Positions 15,238 through 24,776 of a stretch of 64,000 bases of DNA are shown piece after piece. The notes below the pieces were generated by a model. It did not search any database, had not been told where the DNA came from, and saw only the letters and a program-made list of their open reading frames with translations. Source of the stretch: Armatimonadota bacterium. GTDB lineage: Bacteria; Armatimonadota; HRBIN16. Position 1 is the stretch's first letter. Each line of letters starts with the position of its first letter. Both the position numbers and the translations under genes were made by a program. The stretch is taken from NCBI GenBank assembly GCA_026003175.1, contig BPGT01000002.1, positions 1 through 64,000 of the forward strand. The letters run 5' to 3'.

Positions 15238-15801
15238 ATGTCACGTCCCGACCTGTTGCGCGATATTCTGGACGAGACGGTAGATGCGCTCGGTCTGCGC
15301 GAACGGTTGAGGGCGTTTCGCGCTTTACTCAACTGGGAAGAGATTGTGGGCAAGACCGTTGCCGCTGCTGCGCAGCCAGAAGCGTTGAAGGAAGGCAAGG
15401 TTTTTGTCGCCGTGAAGAGCAACGCCTGGATACAGGAGCTGCGCTTCCAGCAGCACATCATCCTGCAGAGGCTCAATGAATACGCAGGCGCGCCCATCTT
15501 CACCGAACTCATCTTCCGAGTGAAGCCACGCTCGCGAAAAGCTCCTGTCAGCGGCACACGGCCCGATGTCTCCCCTGTGGTAGAGCCGGAGATAGATGCC
15601 GCTACCATCGCGCGTCTGCACGCATTGACCGAGCCTATTACTGATGTGGAACTGCGGGCGAAGGTTACCGAATATCTGGTTGCTCACCATCGGCTGACGC
15701 AGATACGCAAGCAACAGGGATGGCTGGAGTGTTCGCGCTGTGGCTGCTACCATCCGGGGAAGAGCTCAGAGTGTCCCTTCTGCCGAGGAGACCTCGCGTG
15801 A
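15238..15801 (+). CDS. DUF721/DciA-like replicative helicase-associated protein with zinc ribbon
   Basis: Residues about 10-100 match the DciA/DUF721 KH-like domain (LNWEEIVGKTVAAAAQ; VFVAVKSNAWIQELRFQQ), which loads or stimulates DnaB in bacteria lacking DnaC. After a linker, the C-terminus carries a four-cysteine ribbon (CSRCGCY and CPFC pairs) that most DciA proteins lack. The gene follows recF with one base between. Its last 36 nt overlap the convergent lpxK gene. Confidence 0.82.
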   Translation: MSRPDLLRDILDETVDALGLRERLRAFRALLNWEEIVGKTVAAAAQPEALKEGKVFVAVKSNAWIQELRFQQHIILQRLNEYAGAPIFTELIFRVKPRSRKAPVSGTRPDVSPVVEPEIDAATIARLHALTEPITDVELRAKVTEYLVAHHRLTQIRKQQGWLECSRCGCYHPGKSSECPFCRGDLA

Positions 15802-16878
15802 ACCGATGTGCCGAGCAGCGCGCACCTGCGCGTCCAGCCATCGCCAGAACCCTTCCGAAAAACGCGCCTCGATATCCAGTACCCATATCGGCGTTTGCAG
15901 TGACATGGCTGGCATCTCTTCCAGTTTCACAGCGTCTTTCTCTGTCACCAGTATCGTTTCAGCGTTGCAGTCGCGGGCACGCCTCTGCACCTCCAAAATA
16001 TCGTCGGGGGTGTAGCGGTGGTGGTCGGGCAACCCCCAGGTCCCCACAATCTGTGCACCCAGCTGCGTCAGTGTGTTCGTGAACGATTCAAATCTGGCAA
16101 TAGCAGCGAGCGCAAAGACACGCTTACCGCACAATGCGTTCACCTCAAAACGGACTTCTTCCCTGTGAAGTTGCCGAATGCCCGAAGGAGATTTGCGCCA
16201 GTTAAAGCAGGGGATGAAGGGAAACATCTGCGTCAGATTTGAACAGGGTATATGCTCGCCCTGTACCAGCAGAGCGTGGGCGCGTTGCAGGTGCTCCACA
16301 GGTTCGCGCAGGATGCCTGCGGGCAGTGTCCAGCCGTTGCCGAACGGATACTCTCCGTCCAGCAGCACCAGGTCTACGTCACGCCGCAATTGCCAGTACT
16401 GGAAGCCGTCATCCAGCACGAGTACATCACAGCCGAACTGTTCAACCGCTTTGCGTGCGGTTTTCCGTCGGTCTTTGCCCACCAGTACCGCCACGCCGGG
16501 CAGTTTGTGGGCAATCAACAACGGCTCGTCGCCAGCCTGAGCAACGTTGGCGAGTATCCGTTCGCCGTCGGATACCACACCGCCTGCGTGGCTCATGGTT
16601 CCGCCGTATCCCCGGCTCAACACGGCTACCCGAAACCCTCTTCGCTGGAAGTGGCGGCATATCGCGATGACTGTCGGTGTTTTTCCTGTCCCTCCGAGCG
16701 ACAGGTTGCCTACCGAAACCACCGTTGCGTTCGCCTTGAACTGTCTTGGCAGACGCCACCAGAGGTATGCTTGTAGCGTTGCGCTGTATAACAACGAAAA
16801 GGGCACCAGCAGAGTCTGCCACCACCGAAGGCGGTTTCTGCCTGTAGTTGAAATCTCCGCTTCTCTCATCCCGTCCAC
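15766..16878 (-). CDS. lpxK: Tetraacyldisaccharide 4'-kinase
   Basis: LpxK phosphorylates the lipid A precursor at the inner membrane, so its presence implies a diderm envelope with lipid A. A hydrophobic N-terminal anchor (WWQTLLVPFSLLYSATLQAYL) precedes the P-loop VSVGNLSLGGTGKTP. Further motifs are RGYGG, DVLVLDDGFQ and LPAGILREP. The length of about 370 residues is normal. Starts at 16878 and 16869 are both possible. It converges with the DciA gene and is divergent from the HisKA-like gene. Confidence 0.95.
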   Translation of the reverse strand: MDGMREAEISTTGRNRLRWWQTLLVPFSLLYSATLQAYLWWRLPRQFKANATVVSVGNLSLGGTGKTPTVIAICRHFQRRGFRVAVLSRGYGGTMSHAGGVVSDGERILANVAQAGDEPLLIAHKLPGVAVLVGKDRRKTARKAVEQFGCDVLVLDDGFQYWQLRRDVDLVLLDGEYPFGNGWTLPAGILREPVEHLQRAHALLVQGEHIPCSNLTQMFPFIPCFNWRKSPSGIRQLHREEVRFEVNALCGKRVFALAAIARFESFTNTLTQLGAQIVGTWGLPDHHRYTPDDILEVQRRARDCNAETILVTEKDAVKLEEMPAMSLQTPIWVLDIEARFSEGFWRWLDAQVRAARHIGSREVSSAEGTL

Positions 16879-16942
16879 TGGTTAAGTGCTTTGCCTCGTG
16901 TTATACTATTTAAGAAGCCACATTGCTACGGGAGGTTCCATT

Positions 16943-17203
16943 GTGCCGGAAGACTATCAGGAAACACTCGCTCGCAAGCTCGCGCGCTGGCGCGAAGCCC
17001 GCAGCATTATTCTCTCTCGCTTCAACCATGACGTGCGCGCACCTCTGACCGCCATCGTGGGATTTGCCGAGTTGTTGGGCGATGAGCAACTCACCCCGGA
17101 ACAACAGGTGTACGTACAGCGCATCCTTGAAGCGACCGACAAAATAGTCGCTATCCTTGATGAGGTGCAAAAGGTTCTCAACGAGGTCGAGCAGGAAGCG
17201 TGA
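16943..17203 (+). CDS. Stand-alone HisKA (DHp) domain protein
   Basis: This 86-residue protein consists almost only of a histidine kinase dimerisation/phosphoacceptor domain: the H-box FNHDVRAPLTAIVGFAELL, then QQVYVQRILEATDKIVAILDEV. No HATPase_c domain follows, and the next gene is on the other strand. GTG 16943 is preferred because GGGAGG lies about 8 nt upstream. TATACT at about 16909 could be its -10 box. It may be a phosphotransfer partner or a regulator that dimerises with other kinases. A truncated kinase is also possible, but the frame ends cleanly. Confidence 0.72.
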   Translation: MPEDYQETLARKLARWREARSIILSRFNHDVRAPLTAIVGFAELLGDEQLTPEQQVYVQRILEATDKIVAILDEVQKVLNEVEQEA

Positions 17204-17207
17204 GGCA

Positions 17208-17660
17208 TTAGCCTCCTTCCGCTCGCGAGCGGATGCCCTCCAAAACCATTTGCACATTCTCTTCCAGCTTTTTGTGGATGAGGTTTTTCACCAGTGCGCC
17301 CAGCAATGGCACGTTGTACTCGTACTCTAGGCGCGAGTGGAAACGTGTGCCCCCTTGCTCTTCGACGAAACGCCACTCACCTTCCATGCGTTGCAGGTCG
17401 CCTTTAATCAGGCGAAACCTGCAGGTGTGTGCTGTGTCATCCCAGATGTCTTCCTCTGTCCACTTCACGCGCATGTTGTTGAACTCACGCACCAGCCCTG
17501 TCCACTCTGTGACCGTGCGCGAACCATCTTCGCTCCGCTCCAGAACCTTTACCGATTCTAGGTCGGGCATCACTTCCGGGAACCGCTCGACCTCTCTGGC
17601 GACGGCGTAAACCTTCTCTACCGGTGCCTTGATCCAGATACTATGTTCGATAACAGGCAT
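17208..17660 (-). CDS. SRPBCC/polyketide cyclase-like protein
   Basis: This 150-residue START/Bet v1-like lipid- or ligand-binding protein begins EHSIWIKAPVEKVYAVAREV, followed by RFPEVMPDLESVKVLE, as in coenzyme Q-binding COQ10/cyclase proteins. No membrane segment is seen. ATG 17660 is chosen because homologous N-termini begin just before the first strand; GAGGAGG lies 13 nt upstream. The ligand is unknown. Confidence 0.82.
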   Translation of the reverse strand: MPVIEHSIWIKAPVEKVYAVAREVERFPEVMPDLESVKVLERSEDGSRTVTEWTGLVREFNNMRVKWTEEDIWDDTAHTCRFRLIKGDLQRMEGEWRFVEEQGGTRFHSRLEYEYNVPLLGALVKNLIHKKLEENVQMVLEGIRSRAEGG

Positions 17661-17742
17661 GGCGACAATGAACCTCCTCTTCTTGTACCCATTGTAACAC
17701 GAGAGCGAACAAGTCTGCAATCGAGGAAAGGTATTCAGCCTA

Positions 17743-17771
17743 TTGACGAGAATGTACAGAGGTTTTATGAT
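17743..17771 (+). promoter_or_regulatory. Promoter of the MFS gene at 17822
   Basis: TTGACG (17743-17748), a 17-bp spacer and TATGAT (17766-17771) form a strong sigma70-like promoter. The leader would be about 45 nt and ends with AAAGGAGG before the TTG start codon. Confidence 0.75.
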
Positions 17772-17821
17772 AATGCACAAGAAACCATCCCAAAAACATT
17801 CCTGTCAAAGGAGGTAGGGAG

Positions 17822-19213
17822 TTGAGCGCACACGGTTCGTCTGAGATGTACCATCGCGAGAAGTTGTTTGTCGCCAGCTGCATTGCGCTGGTGACCACTG
17901 CGATGGCTTTCTCCATCCGTGCGGACATCTTGAAGGAGCTGGGTGTTACATTCAACATTACCCACGAGCAACAGGGCTTCGTGAATCTGATGGGCATTTG
18001 GGGGTTTCCCATCGCCATCCTGATTGTGGGACCCCTGTGTAACGTCATCGGGATGGGCAGATTGCTTCGGCTTGCCTGCATCGGGCACATCCTGGGGATT
18101 ATCTTCACCATCCTGTCGCCGCAGTTCGGTTTCCCCGTGCTGCTGGCGTCCACCTTGCTGGTGGGCTTAGCGAACGGTACGGTAGAGGCGGTGATCAATC
18201 CGCTTGCCGCCACGATGTATCCCGAAGACAAGACACACAAGCTGAACGTGCTTCATGCATGGTGGCCGGGAGGGCTGGTCATCGGGGGGTTGCTCACGAC
18301 GGCACTGGCGGAGATGTTGCATGCCAGCTGGCAGGTTCGGGTCGGTACCATTATCATCCCCGCCCTTATCTACGGGGCGATGATATGGACGGAAAAGTTC
18401 CCGCAAACCGAGCGTGCTGCCTCTGGTGTGTCTACAGCCGAGATGTTTAGGGAGATTCTGCGTCCGGGTGTGTTGTTGCTGATGCTGTGCATGTGTATGA
18501 CCGCTATCACCGAGCTGGGGCCTGACCAGTGGGTTGGCTCGGTGCTGACCGACACAGTGGGCATTCGCGGCATCCTGTTCCTGGTGTACACGGCAGGCTT
18601 GATGTTCGTGCTGCGACTGTTCGCTGGCCCGCTGACAAAAGCTTTCACACCGGTGGGGCTGTTGGCGATTTGCGCTGCGCTGGCGGCGGTCGGTTTGTAC
18701 TGGCTAAGCCACGCTTTTGCCCCGGGTGTTGCCTTTGCTGCGGCGACGGTGTTCGGCATCGGCAAGACCTACTTCTGGCCCACCATGCTGGGCATCACTT
18801 CCGAGCGGTATCCGCGCGGTGGTGAGTTCCTGCTGGCGGTGATGGGCGCAACCGGTATGATTGCTGCGGGCGTTGCGGGTCCTGTGATGGGGCGAATCTA
18901 TGACCACCATACCATCCAGCACCTTACCCCTGAAATCCGGCAGATAGTAGTGGTGGATAGCAAGTTCAGCCCAGAGAGAGCGAAGGAGATAGAGGACAAA
19001 GCACAGCAAGGCGATCCAACCGCCGTGGAGCAGGCGAAGGTGATTAAGGAAGCCTTGCGCCAGGGCGCGGCGATGGCTATCCGCTACGTGGCTATCCTGC
19101 CGGTGATTCTGGTGGTGCTGTTCGGCTTGCAGTTCCTGTACTACAGATCGAAAGGTGGCTACCGCGCCATCCGGCTGGAAGGCAGCGGCGAAGGTGGAGG
19201 CGGTAGCGGGTAA
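17822..19213 (+). CDS. Major facilitator superfamily transporter
   Basis: This 463-residue polytopic inner-membrane protein has about 12 hydrophobic segments, an MFS-like GPLCNVIGMGRLLRLACIGH loop and a large cytoplasmic insertion near residue 360-420 before the last helix. The TTG start at 17822 has AGGAGG upstream. A glycine-rich tail ends the protein. It resembles sugar/metabolite permeases of the FucP/NagP group, but the substrate cannot be assigned. Confidence 0.85.
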   Translation: MSAHGSSEMYHREKLFVASCIALVTTAMAFSIRADILKELGVTFNITHEQQGFVNLMGIWGFPIAILIVGPLCNVIGMGRLLRLACIGHILGIIFTILSPQFGFPVLLASTLLVGLANGTVEAVINPLAATMYPEDKTHKLNVLHAWWPGGLVIGGLLTTALAEMLHASWQVRVGTIIIPALIYGAMIWTEKFPQTERAASGVSTAEMFREILRPGVLLLMLCMCMTAITELGPDQWVGSVLTDTVGIRGILFLVYTAGLMFVLRLFAGPLTKAFTPVGLLAICAALAAVGLYWLSHAFAPGVAFAAATVFGIGKTYFWPTMLGITSERYPRGGEFLLAVMGATGMIAAGVAGPVMGRIYDHHTIQHLTPEIRQIVVVDSKFSPERAKEIEDKAQQGDPTAVEQAKVIKEALRQGAAMAIRYVAILPVILVVLFGLQFLYYRSKGGYRAIRLEGSGEGGGGSG

Positions 19214-19217
19214 GATA

Positions 19218-19250
19218 ATGCAGGGCGAGGCGACACGCCTCGCCCTGCAT
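19218..19250. terminator. Hairpin terminator after the MFS gene
   Basis: Fifteen perfectly paired bases (19218-19232 with 19236-19250) surround a 3-nt loop. No T-run follows, so it may act as an mRNA-stabilising end or a weak terminator. Confidence 0.6.
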
Positions 19251-19296
19251 CAGTATGAGGTGGAGGGTGTGCGCATTGTGCGGTACAAGACGATGA

Positions 19297-20418
<1,122 letters not shown>

Positions 20419-20436
20419 TTGCGAGCGTGCAGCTCT

Positions 20437-21273
20437 ATGCGCAATCTCTGGCGCGACAATCGGTTTCGGGTGATAGTACTGCTCGCTTTTGTCGCTCTGC
20501 TTATCGGTATACAGCACAACCGTGCGGTGCAACGCGGGGCGACCAACCCGTTTGCAGAGGCGGTAATGGCTCTCGTCGCACCGGTGCAGTCTGCCTTGCG
20601 CTCCACCGGCGATTTCCTCTCGGACTTCGGCTACGGCGTGCTTCACGGACGGCGTCTGCGCGAAGAGAACAAGCAGCTCCGCCAGCAGATAGATGCCTTA
20701 CGCGCAGCAGAAGTGGAACAGGAGGAACTGCGTCAGGAAAACGAACGACTGCGCCGCCTGCTTCAGTTCGCACAGGCAAAAAAGATACACCCCCTGTCGG
20801 CGCGTGTGCTGGCGATCCAGCCGTCCGCTTACTTCCATACGCTTATTGTGGGTTGTGGACAGGCGGAAGGGGTGCGTCCGCGCATGGTAGCGGTAACCGA
20901 TAGGGGGCTGGTGGGGCTGGTGTATATGGTCACGCGCCACACCGCTCACGTTCTGTTGATTACCGACCCCAACGCCAGCGTGGGCGCACGGGTACAGCGT
21001 GCGGAGTCGCGGGCGGTAGGTGTTTGTCAAGGGCGAGGGGAAGACTATCTGGTGCTGGCTTTTCTATCCAAAGACGCCGATGTGCGCCCGGGCGATGTGG
21101 TGGTCACCTCTGGGCTGGGAGGGGTGTATCCTGCAGGTATCCCTATCGGCGTCGTCGAACGGGTGATGGAGCAGCGGCAGGCAGGAATGCGTGAAGCGCA
21201 GGTAAGACCGTTTGTGGACGTGACGCGAGTAGAAGAGGTTCTGCTCACTCGCGCGGAGGCGACGCTCCGATGA
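20437..21273 (+). CDS. mreC: Rod shape-determining protein MreC
   Basis: The protein has one N-terminal membrane segment (VIVLLAFVALLIG), a coiled coil (LREENKQLRQQIDALRAAEV, continuing about 35 residues) and a periplasmic beta-rich domain (ARVLAIQPSAYFHTLIVGCG). This is the MreC layout, linking MreB to PBP2/RodA. The start is taken at ATG 20437 (MRNLWRDN). It overlaps mreD by four bases. Confidence 0.94.
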   Translation: MRNLWRDNRFRVIVLLAFVALLIGIQHNRAVQRGATNPFAEAVMALVAPVQSALRSTGDFLSDFGYGVLHGRRLREENKQLRQQIDALRAAEVEQEELRQENERLRRLLQFAQAKKIHPLSARVLAIQPSAYFHTLIVGCGQAEGVRPRMVAVTDRGLVGLVYMVTRHTAHVLLITDPNASVGARVQRAESRAVGVCQGRGEDYLVLAFLSKDADVRPGDVVVTSGLGGVYPAGIPIGVVERVMEQRQAGMREAQVRPFVDVTRVEEVLLTRAEATLR

Positions 21274-21764
21274 GATTACCGGCTTGGCTGAAACTGGTGT
21301 TGCTGATACTGTTCGCTACCACCGTACAGGCTGTTTTTGCGCACCACCTGCGCTTTCATGGGGTACAACCCGATTTCAATAAGGTGGTGCTTATCTGTAT
21401 CGCGGTGAATACATCGGTGCATGTCGCGACGGCTTACGGTTTTCTGGCGGGCTGGCTGATGGGCAGTGTGGTGGGGATGTCGGTGGGCAGTTACCTGATT
21501 AGCCGGATGATGCTGGGGGCGTTGCTGGGACTGTTGGAACTGCGCGTTTTTCGCCATAATCCTGTTGTATTGATTTTCTCTGCGCTGACAGGCAGTATGC
21601 TGTGCGAGGCGGTGTTCTTTCTGTTCTCACCACAGCAGAACGTAGGGCGGTGGGTATCTCTAGCGTTGGGTGAGAGCCTCTATAATCTGGTGTTTGTTGT
21701 ACCGGTTTACGCGTGGGTCAGGCGCATCCTGCCGCCAAGCACAGGGCTGAGCTATGCGTCTTAG
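21270..21764 (+). CDS. mreD: Rod shape-determining protein MreD
   Basis: This 164-residue protein has about five predicted membrane helices (LVLLILFATTVQAVFAHH; AYGFLAGWLMGSVVGMSVGS). It has the length and position of MreD in mreBCD and overlaps mreC as ATGA. Sequence conservation in MreD is low, so the assignment rests largely on topology and context. Confidence 0.9.
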   Translation: MRLPAWLKLVLLILFATTVQAVFAHHLRFHGVQPDFNKVVLICIAVNTSVHVATAYGFLAGWLMGSVVGMSVGSYLISRMMLGALLGLLELRVFRHNPVVLIFSALTGSMLCEAVFFLFSPQQNVGRWVSLALGESLYNLVFVVPVYAWVRRILPPSTGLSYAS

Positions 21765-21792
21765 ACAAAATCCGTGCGATGGAGGAGATACG

Positions 21793-23067
21793 ATGTCCAC
21801 AACGCGAAACAAGGGACGCAACGAGGCGAACCCCTACAAGATGGCACTGCAGCAGTTGGCGATTGTGGCAGAGCTGCTAAACCTGGACCCCAAGATACAC
21901 GAATTCCTCAAGTACCCCGAACGCGAGTTGACAGTAAATTTCCCCGTGCAGATGGAAGATGGCTCGGTGCGCATCTTCACGGGCTATCGCGTCCAGCACA
22001 ATCGTGCGCGCGGTCCCTCCAAAGGAGGCATTCGCTATCATCCCGAAGCGGACTTGGACGAGGTACGCGCGCTGGCGATGTGGATGACCTGGAAATGCGC
22101 CGTGGTGAACATCCCGTTTGGCGGGGCAAAAGGCGGGGTAATGTGTGACCCGAAGCAGCTGTCTCTGAAGGAACTGGAACGCCTGACCCGTCGATACACG
22201 ACCGAAATCAGCGTCATCATCGGACCCGAAAGTGACATCCCCGCTCCTGACGTAGGAACCGATCCGCAGGTGATGGCGTGGATTATGGATACTTACAGTA
22301 TGCATAAGGGGTATACTGTTCCCGCGGTAGTTACCGGCAAGCCGATAGCGGTAGGCGGCTCCGAAGGTCGTATGGAAGCCACGGGGAGAGGGCTGGTGAT
22401 GATAGCCAGCCGATGCTCGCAGATGCTAAATATTCCCTTGCAGGGCGCGCGCGTAGTGATACAGGGGTTCGGGAACGTGGGAAGCACGGCGGCGAAGTTC
22501 TTCCACGAGGCGGGCGCGAAGGTCATCGCGGTAAGCGACGCCCTGAACGCGGTGTATAATCCCAGGGGGCTGGACGTTCCCGTGCTGCTGAAGCATTGCG
22601 TCCGCCGCGAGGGCACATTGCCTCAGTATGCAGAGGGCGAGGTGATTACGAACGCAGAGATGCTGGAGCTGCCCTGCGAGTTCCTGGTGCCAGCCGCGCT
22701 GGGCAACCAGATTACCAGTCAGAACGCAGAGCGCATCAAGGCTCGGGTAATCATCGAGGGAGCGAACGGACCTACCACCCCCGAAGCCGACCGTATCCTG
22801 AACGAAGCGGGCGTGTTCCTTGTGCCCGACATTCTGGCGAACGCAGGCGGCGTCATCGTCTCGTACTTCGAGTGGGTGCAGGACCTGCAGAGCTTCTTCT
22901 GGAGTGAGGACGAGGTCAACCAGAAGCTGGAGCGCGTGCTTATCAGTGCGTTCGATGAAGTGGCGCGGACGGCGAAGACGCGCAAGGTGGATATGCGCAC
23001 GGCTGCCTACATTATCGGCGTGGGTAGGGTCGCCGACGCCATCATTACACGCGGAATCTATCCGTAA
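21793..23067 (+). CDS. Glu/Leu/Phe/Val dehydrogenase (glutamate dehydrogenase type)
   Basis: The enzyme reversibly deaminates glutamate (or a related amino acid) to the 2-oxo acid with NAD(P). Residues near the N-terminus show the GPSKGGIRYHP substrate loop, the catalytic-lysine motif PFGGAKGGV, and PAPDVGTD. The Rossmann motif VVIQGFGNVGSTAAKF is in the second half. It has 424 residues from ATG 21793, with GGAGGAGAT upstream. The size and motifs favour GluDH of the hexameric small type. It overlaps nothing but follows mreD closely. Confidence 0.92.
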   Translation: MSTTRNKGRNEANPYKMALQQLAIVAELLNLDPKIHEFLKYPERELTVNFPVQMEDGSVRIFTGYRVQHNRARGPSKGGIRYHPEADLDEVRALAMWMTWKCAVVNIPFGGAKGGVMCDPKQLSLKELERLTRRYTTEISVIIGPESDIPAPDVGTDPQVMAWIMDTYSMHKGYTVPAVVTGKPIAVGGSEGRMEATGRGLVMIASRCSQMLNIPLQGARVVIQGFGNVGSTAAKFFHEAGAKVIAVSDALNAVYNPRGLDVPVLLKHCVRREGTLPQYAEGEVITNAEMLELPCEFLVPAALGNQITSQNAERIKARVIIEGANGPTTPEADRILNEAGVFLVPDILANAGGVIVSYFEWVQDLQSFFWSEDEVNQKLERVLISAFDEVARTAKTRKVDMRTAAYIIGVGRVADAIITRGIYP

Positions 23068-23095
23068 GTATCTGCGTATCTAATGAGAGGGAAGT

Positions 23096-23170
23096 ATGAG
23101 GCAAACCCTGCTTGAAAGGATAAGCGTAGACCCTGAGGCGTGTCACGGACAGCTGCGCCGTGCGCCTTGA
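23096..23170 (+). pseudogene. DUF433 antitoxin-like gene remnant
   Basis: A 24-codon frame from ATG 23096, with a good GAGGG ribosome site, reads [15 protein letters not shown]. That closely matches the N-terminus of DUF433 proteins, which usually continue with a CIRGTR-type segment. Here the frame leaves the family after HGQ and stops. The rest of the gene is missing, so it is a deletion relic lying in the leader of trxB. Confidence 0.6.
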
Positions 23171-23216
23171 ACACTACAGCGTTGAAGAACTTACTCATCA
23201 CAGGAGGTGTTATACA

Positions 23217-24149
23217 TTGGCACACAAGCTGGTTATCATCGGTTCGGGACCGGCGGGTTACACCGCTGCTATCTACGCCGCGCGGGCAAACCTGGAACCT
23301 CTGCTGTTTGCTGGTCTGCAACCGGGAGGTCAACTCACCATCACCTCGGAGGTGGAGAACTACCCGGGTTTCCCACAAGGTATACTGGGACCCGAACTGA
23401 TGGAGCTGTTTCGCCAGCAGGCGGAGCGCTTTGGCACGCAGGTGATATATGATGCTATCGCACGGGTGGACTTCTCCACGCGCCCTTTCAAGCTATGGGA
23501 TAGCGCAGAGAACCTGTACGAAGCGCACGCAGTCATCATCGCTACGGGAGCCAGCGCGAAGTGGCTGGGCTTGGAAGCGGAGCAGAAGCTGCAGGGCAGG
23601 GGGGTATCTGCCTGTGCTACCTGCGATGGCTTCTTTTTCCGGGGGAAAGAGGTGATTGTGGTTGGCGGTGGAGATACCGCGATGGAAGAGGCACTGTTCC
23701 TCACCAAGTTCGCCACTAAGGTGTACGTCGTACATCGGCGCGACCAGCTACGCGCCAGCAAAATTATGCAACAGCGTGCCTTTGACAACCCGAAGATTGA
23801 GTTCATCTGGAACACGGTGGTGGAAGACATATACGATGTAAACGCGGGTAAGGTGACGGGCGTGCGCCTGCGTAACGTGAAAACCGGTGAGGTGTGGGAC
23901 AAGCCGATTGACGGCGTGTTCATGGCGATTGGTCATAAGCCCAACACAGAGATATTTGCTGGACAGGTGGAGATGGATGAGCAGGGATACATCCTTCTGC
24001 GACAGGGCACTTATACCAGCGTGGAGGGCGTGTTCGCCGCGGGCGATGTGGCGGACCGAGTATACCGACAGGCGGTGACTGCCGCAGGCTCTGGCTGTAT
24101 GGCGGCGATAGACGCCGAGCGATGGCTGGCGGCGCAGGGTATTGAGTAG
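23217..24149 (+). CDS. trxB: Thioredoxin reductase
   Basis: This is a low-molecular-weight NADPH-thioredoxin reductase of 310 residues. The FAD motif [18 protein letters not shown], the redox pair CATC (C133/C136) and the NADPH motif [12 protein letters not shown] are present, with a C-terminal FAD-binding [10 protein letters not shown]. The TTG start at 23217 is set by ACAGGAGGT upstream and by the alignment of AHKLVIIG with family N-termini. Confidence 0.96.
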   Translation: MAHKLVIIGSGPAGYTAAIYAARANLEPLLFAGLQPGGQLTITSEVENYPGFPQGILGPELMELFRQQAERFGTQVIYDAIARVDFSTRPFKLWDSAENLYEAHAVIIATGASAKWLGLEAEQKLQGRGVSACATCDGFFFRGKEVIVVGGGDTAMEEALFLTKFATKVYVVHRRDQLRASKIMQQRAFDNPKIEFIWNTVVEDIYDVNAGKVTGVRLRNVKTGEVWDKPIDGVFMAIGHKPNTEIFAGQVEMDEQGYILLRQGTYTSVEGVFAAGDVADRVYRQAVTAAGSGCMAAIDAERWLAAQGIE

Positions 24150-24168
24150 AGCGGTTGTATGGAAAGAA

Positions 24169-24325
24169 CTAACCCGCATCCGCGAACGGATTGACAATCG
24201 CTACGCCGTCCAGGATGCCTGGCTTTCGGTTGCTTAGCAATCGCACGCTTCTGTGGTTCGCTGACATCGTGCGCATAGACGAAGACGTTGCTATCTACCA
24301 TCACGGGATTCGAGGCGTTCGCCAT
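24169..24325 (-). pseudogene. PIN-domain toxin gene with internal deletion
   Basis: From ATG 24325 the frame encodes VMVDSNVFVYAHDVSEPQKR, the N-terminus of a VapC-like PIN RNase with its first catalytic Asp. It then jumps without the remaining acidic residues. In another frame, ending at the TAG at 24169-24171, GVAIVNPFADAG matches the C-terminal end of PIN proteins. About two thirds of the middle is deleted, so the toxin is inactive. GGAGGG lies before the start, and it directly follows the antitoxin remnant. Confidence 0.75.
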
Positions 24326-24338
24326 ACAACTCCCTCCT

Positions 24339-24531
24339 CTATGTATATCCCTTGCCACCAGGCGGATAGCCCTGTTCCATTCGCTGGAAGAATCGCTGGC
24401 GTAGTTGCTCACGCTGTGCGGAGCTGCTCTCACTTGGGGTCAGAAAAGTGACTACAACCTCCGCTTCCTGAATCGATTCGGGTTGCTCTTCCAACTCGAT
24501 CTGCCCGTTCCGGTACTGCGGTCAGTGCCAT
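24339..24531 (-). pseudogene. VapB/AbrB-type antitoxin gene with frameshift
   Basis: The reading frame YRNGQIELEEQPESIQEAEV followed by VVTFLTPSE is the family of short antitoxins paired with PIN toxins, ending in GGKGYT just before the toxin. The ATG at 24531, with GGAGGT upstream, starts MALTAV in a different frame. Restoring MALTAVYRNGQ would need two extra bases near 24513, so a 2-nt deletion is inferred. Both members of the module are therefore broken. Confidence 0.7.
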
Positions 24532-24654
24532 TTGGCAACCTCCAAAAGGAATTAATCTCGTTCGGTTTACGGTTGTCTCGCGCTACTGTTATTATACCTT
24601 TGTGCTGCTGGCTGTAAGCCCATTGCATCATAGTGGTCACAGAGAAACATCATG

Positions 24655-24683
24655 TTGCATCTTTGGTGAAAACAAGGTATAAT
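24655..24683 (+). promoter_or_regulatory. Promoter upstream of the IscA/ErpA-type gene
   Basis: TTGCAT (24655-24660), a 17-bp spacer and TATAAT (24678-24683) form a good sigma70-type promoter. The predicted leader is about 85 nt. A second TATACT lies at about 24730, without a clear -35. Confidence 0.7.
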
Positions 24684-24776
24684 TTATCAGGCTAAATATC
24701 CCGATATGGACGACCAGCGAGCAAGCGAGGTATACTATACCAGTCCGACCATCAGACAAGGAGTGGGTAAAGCGCG

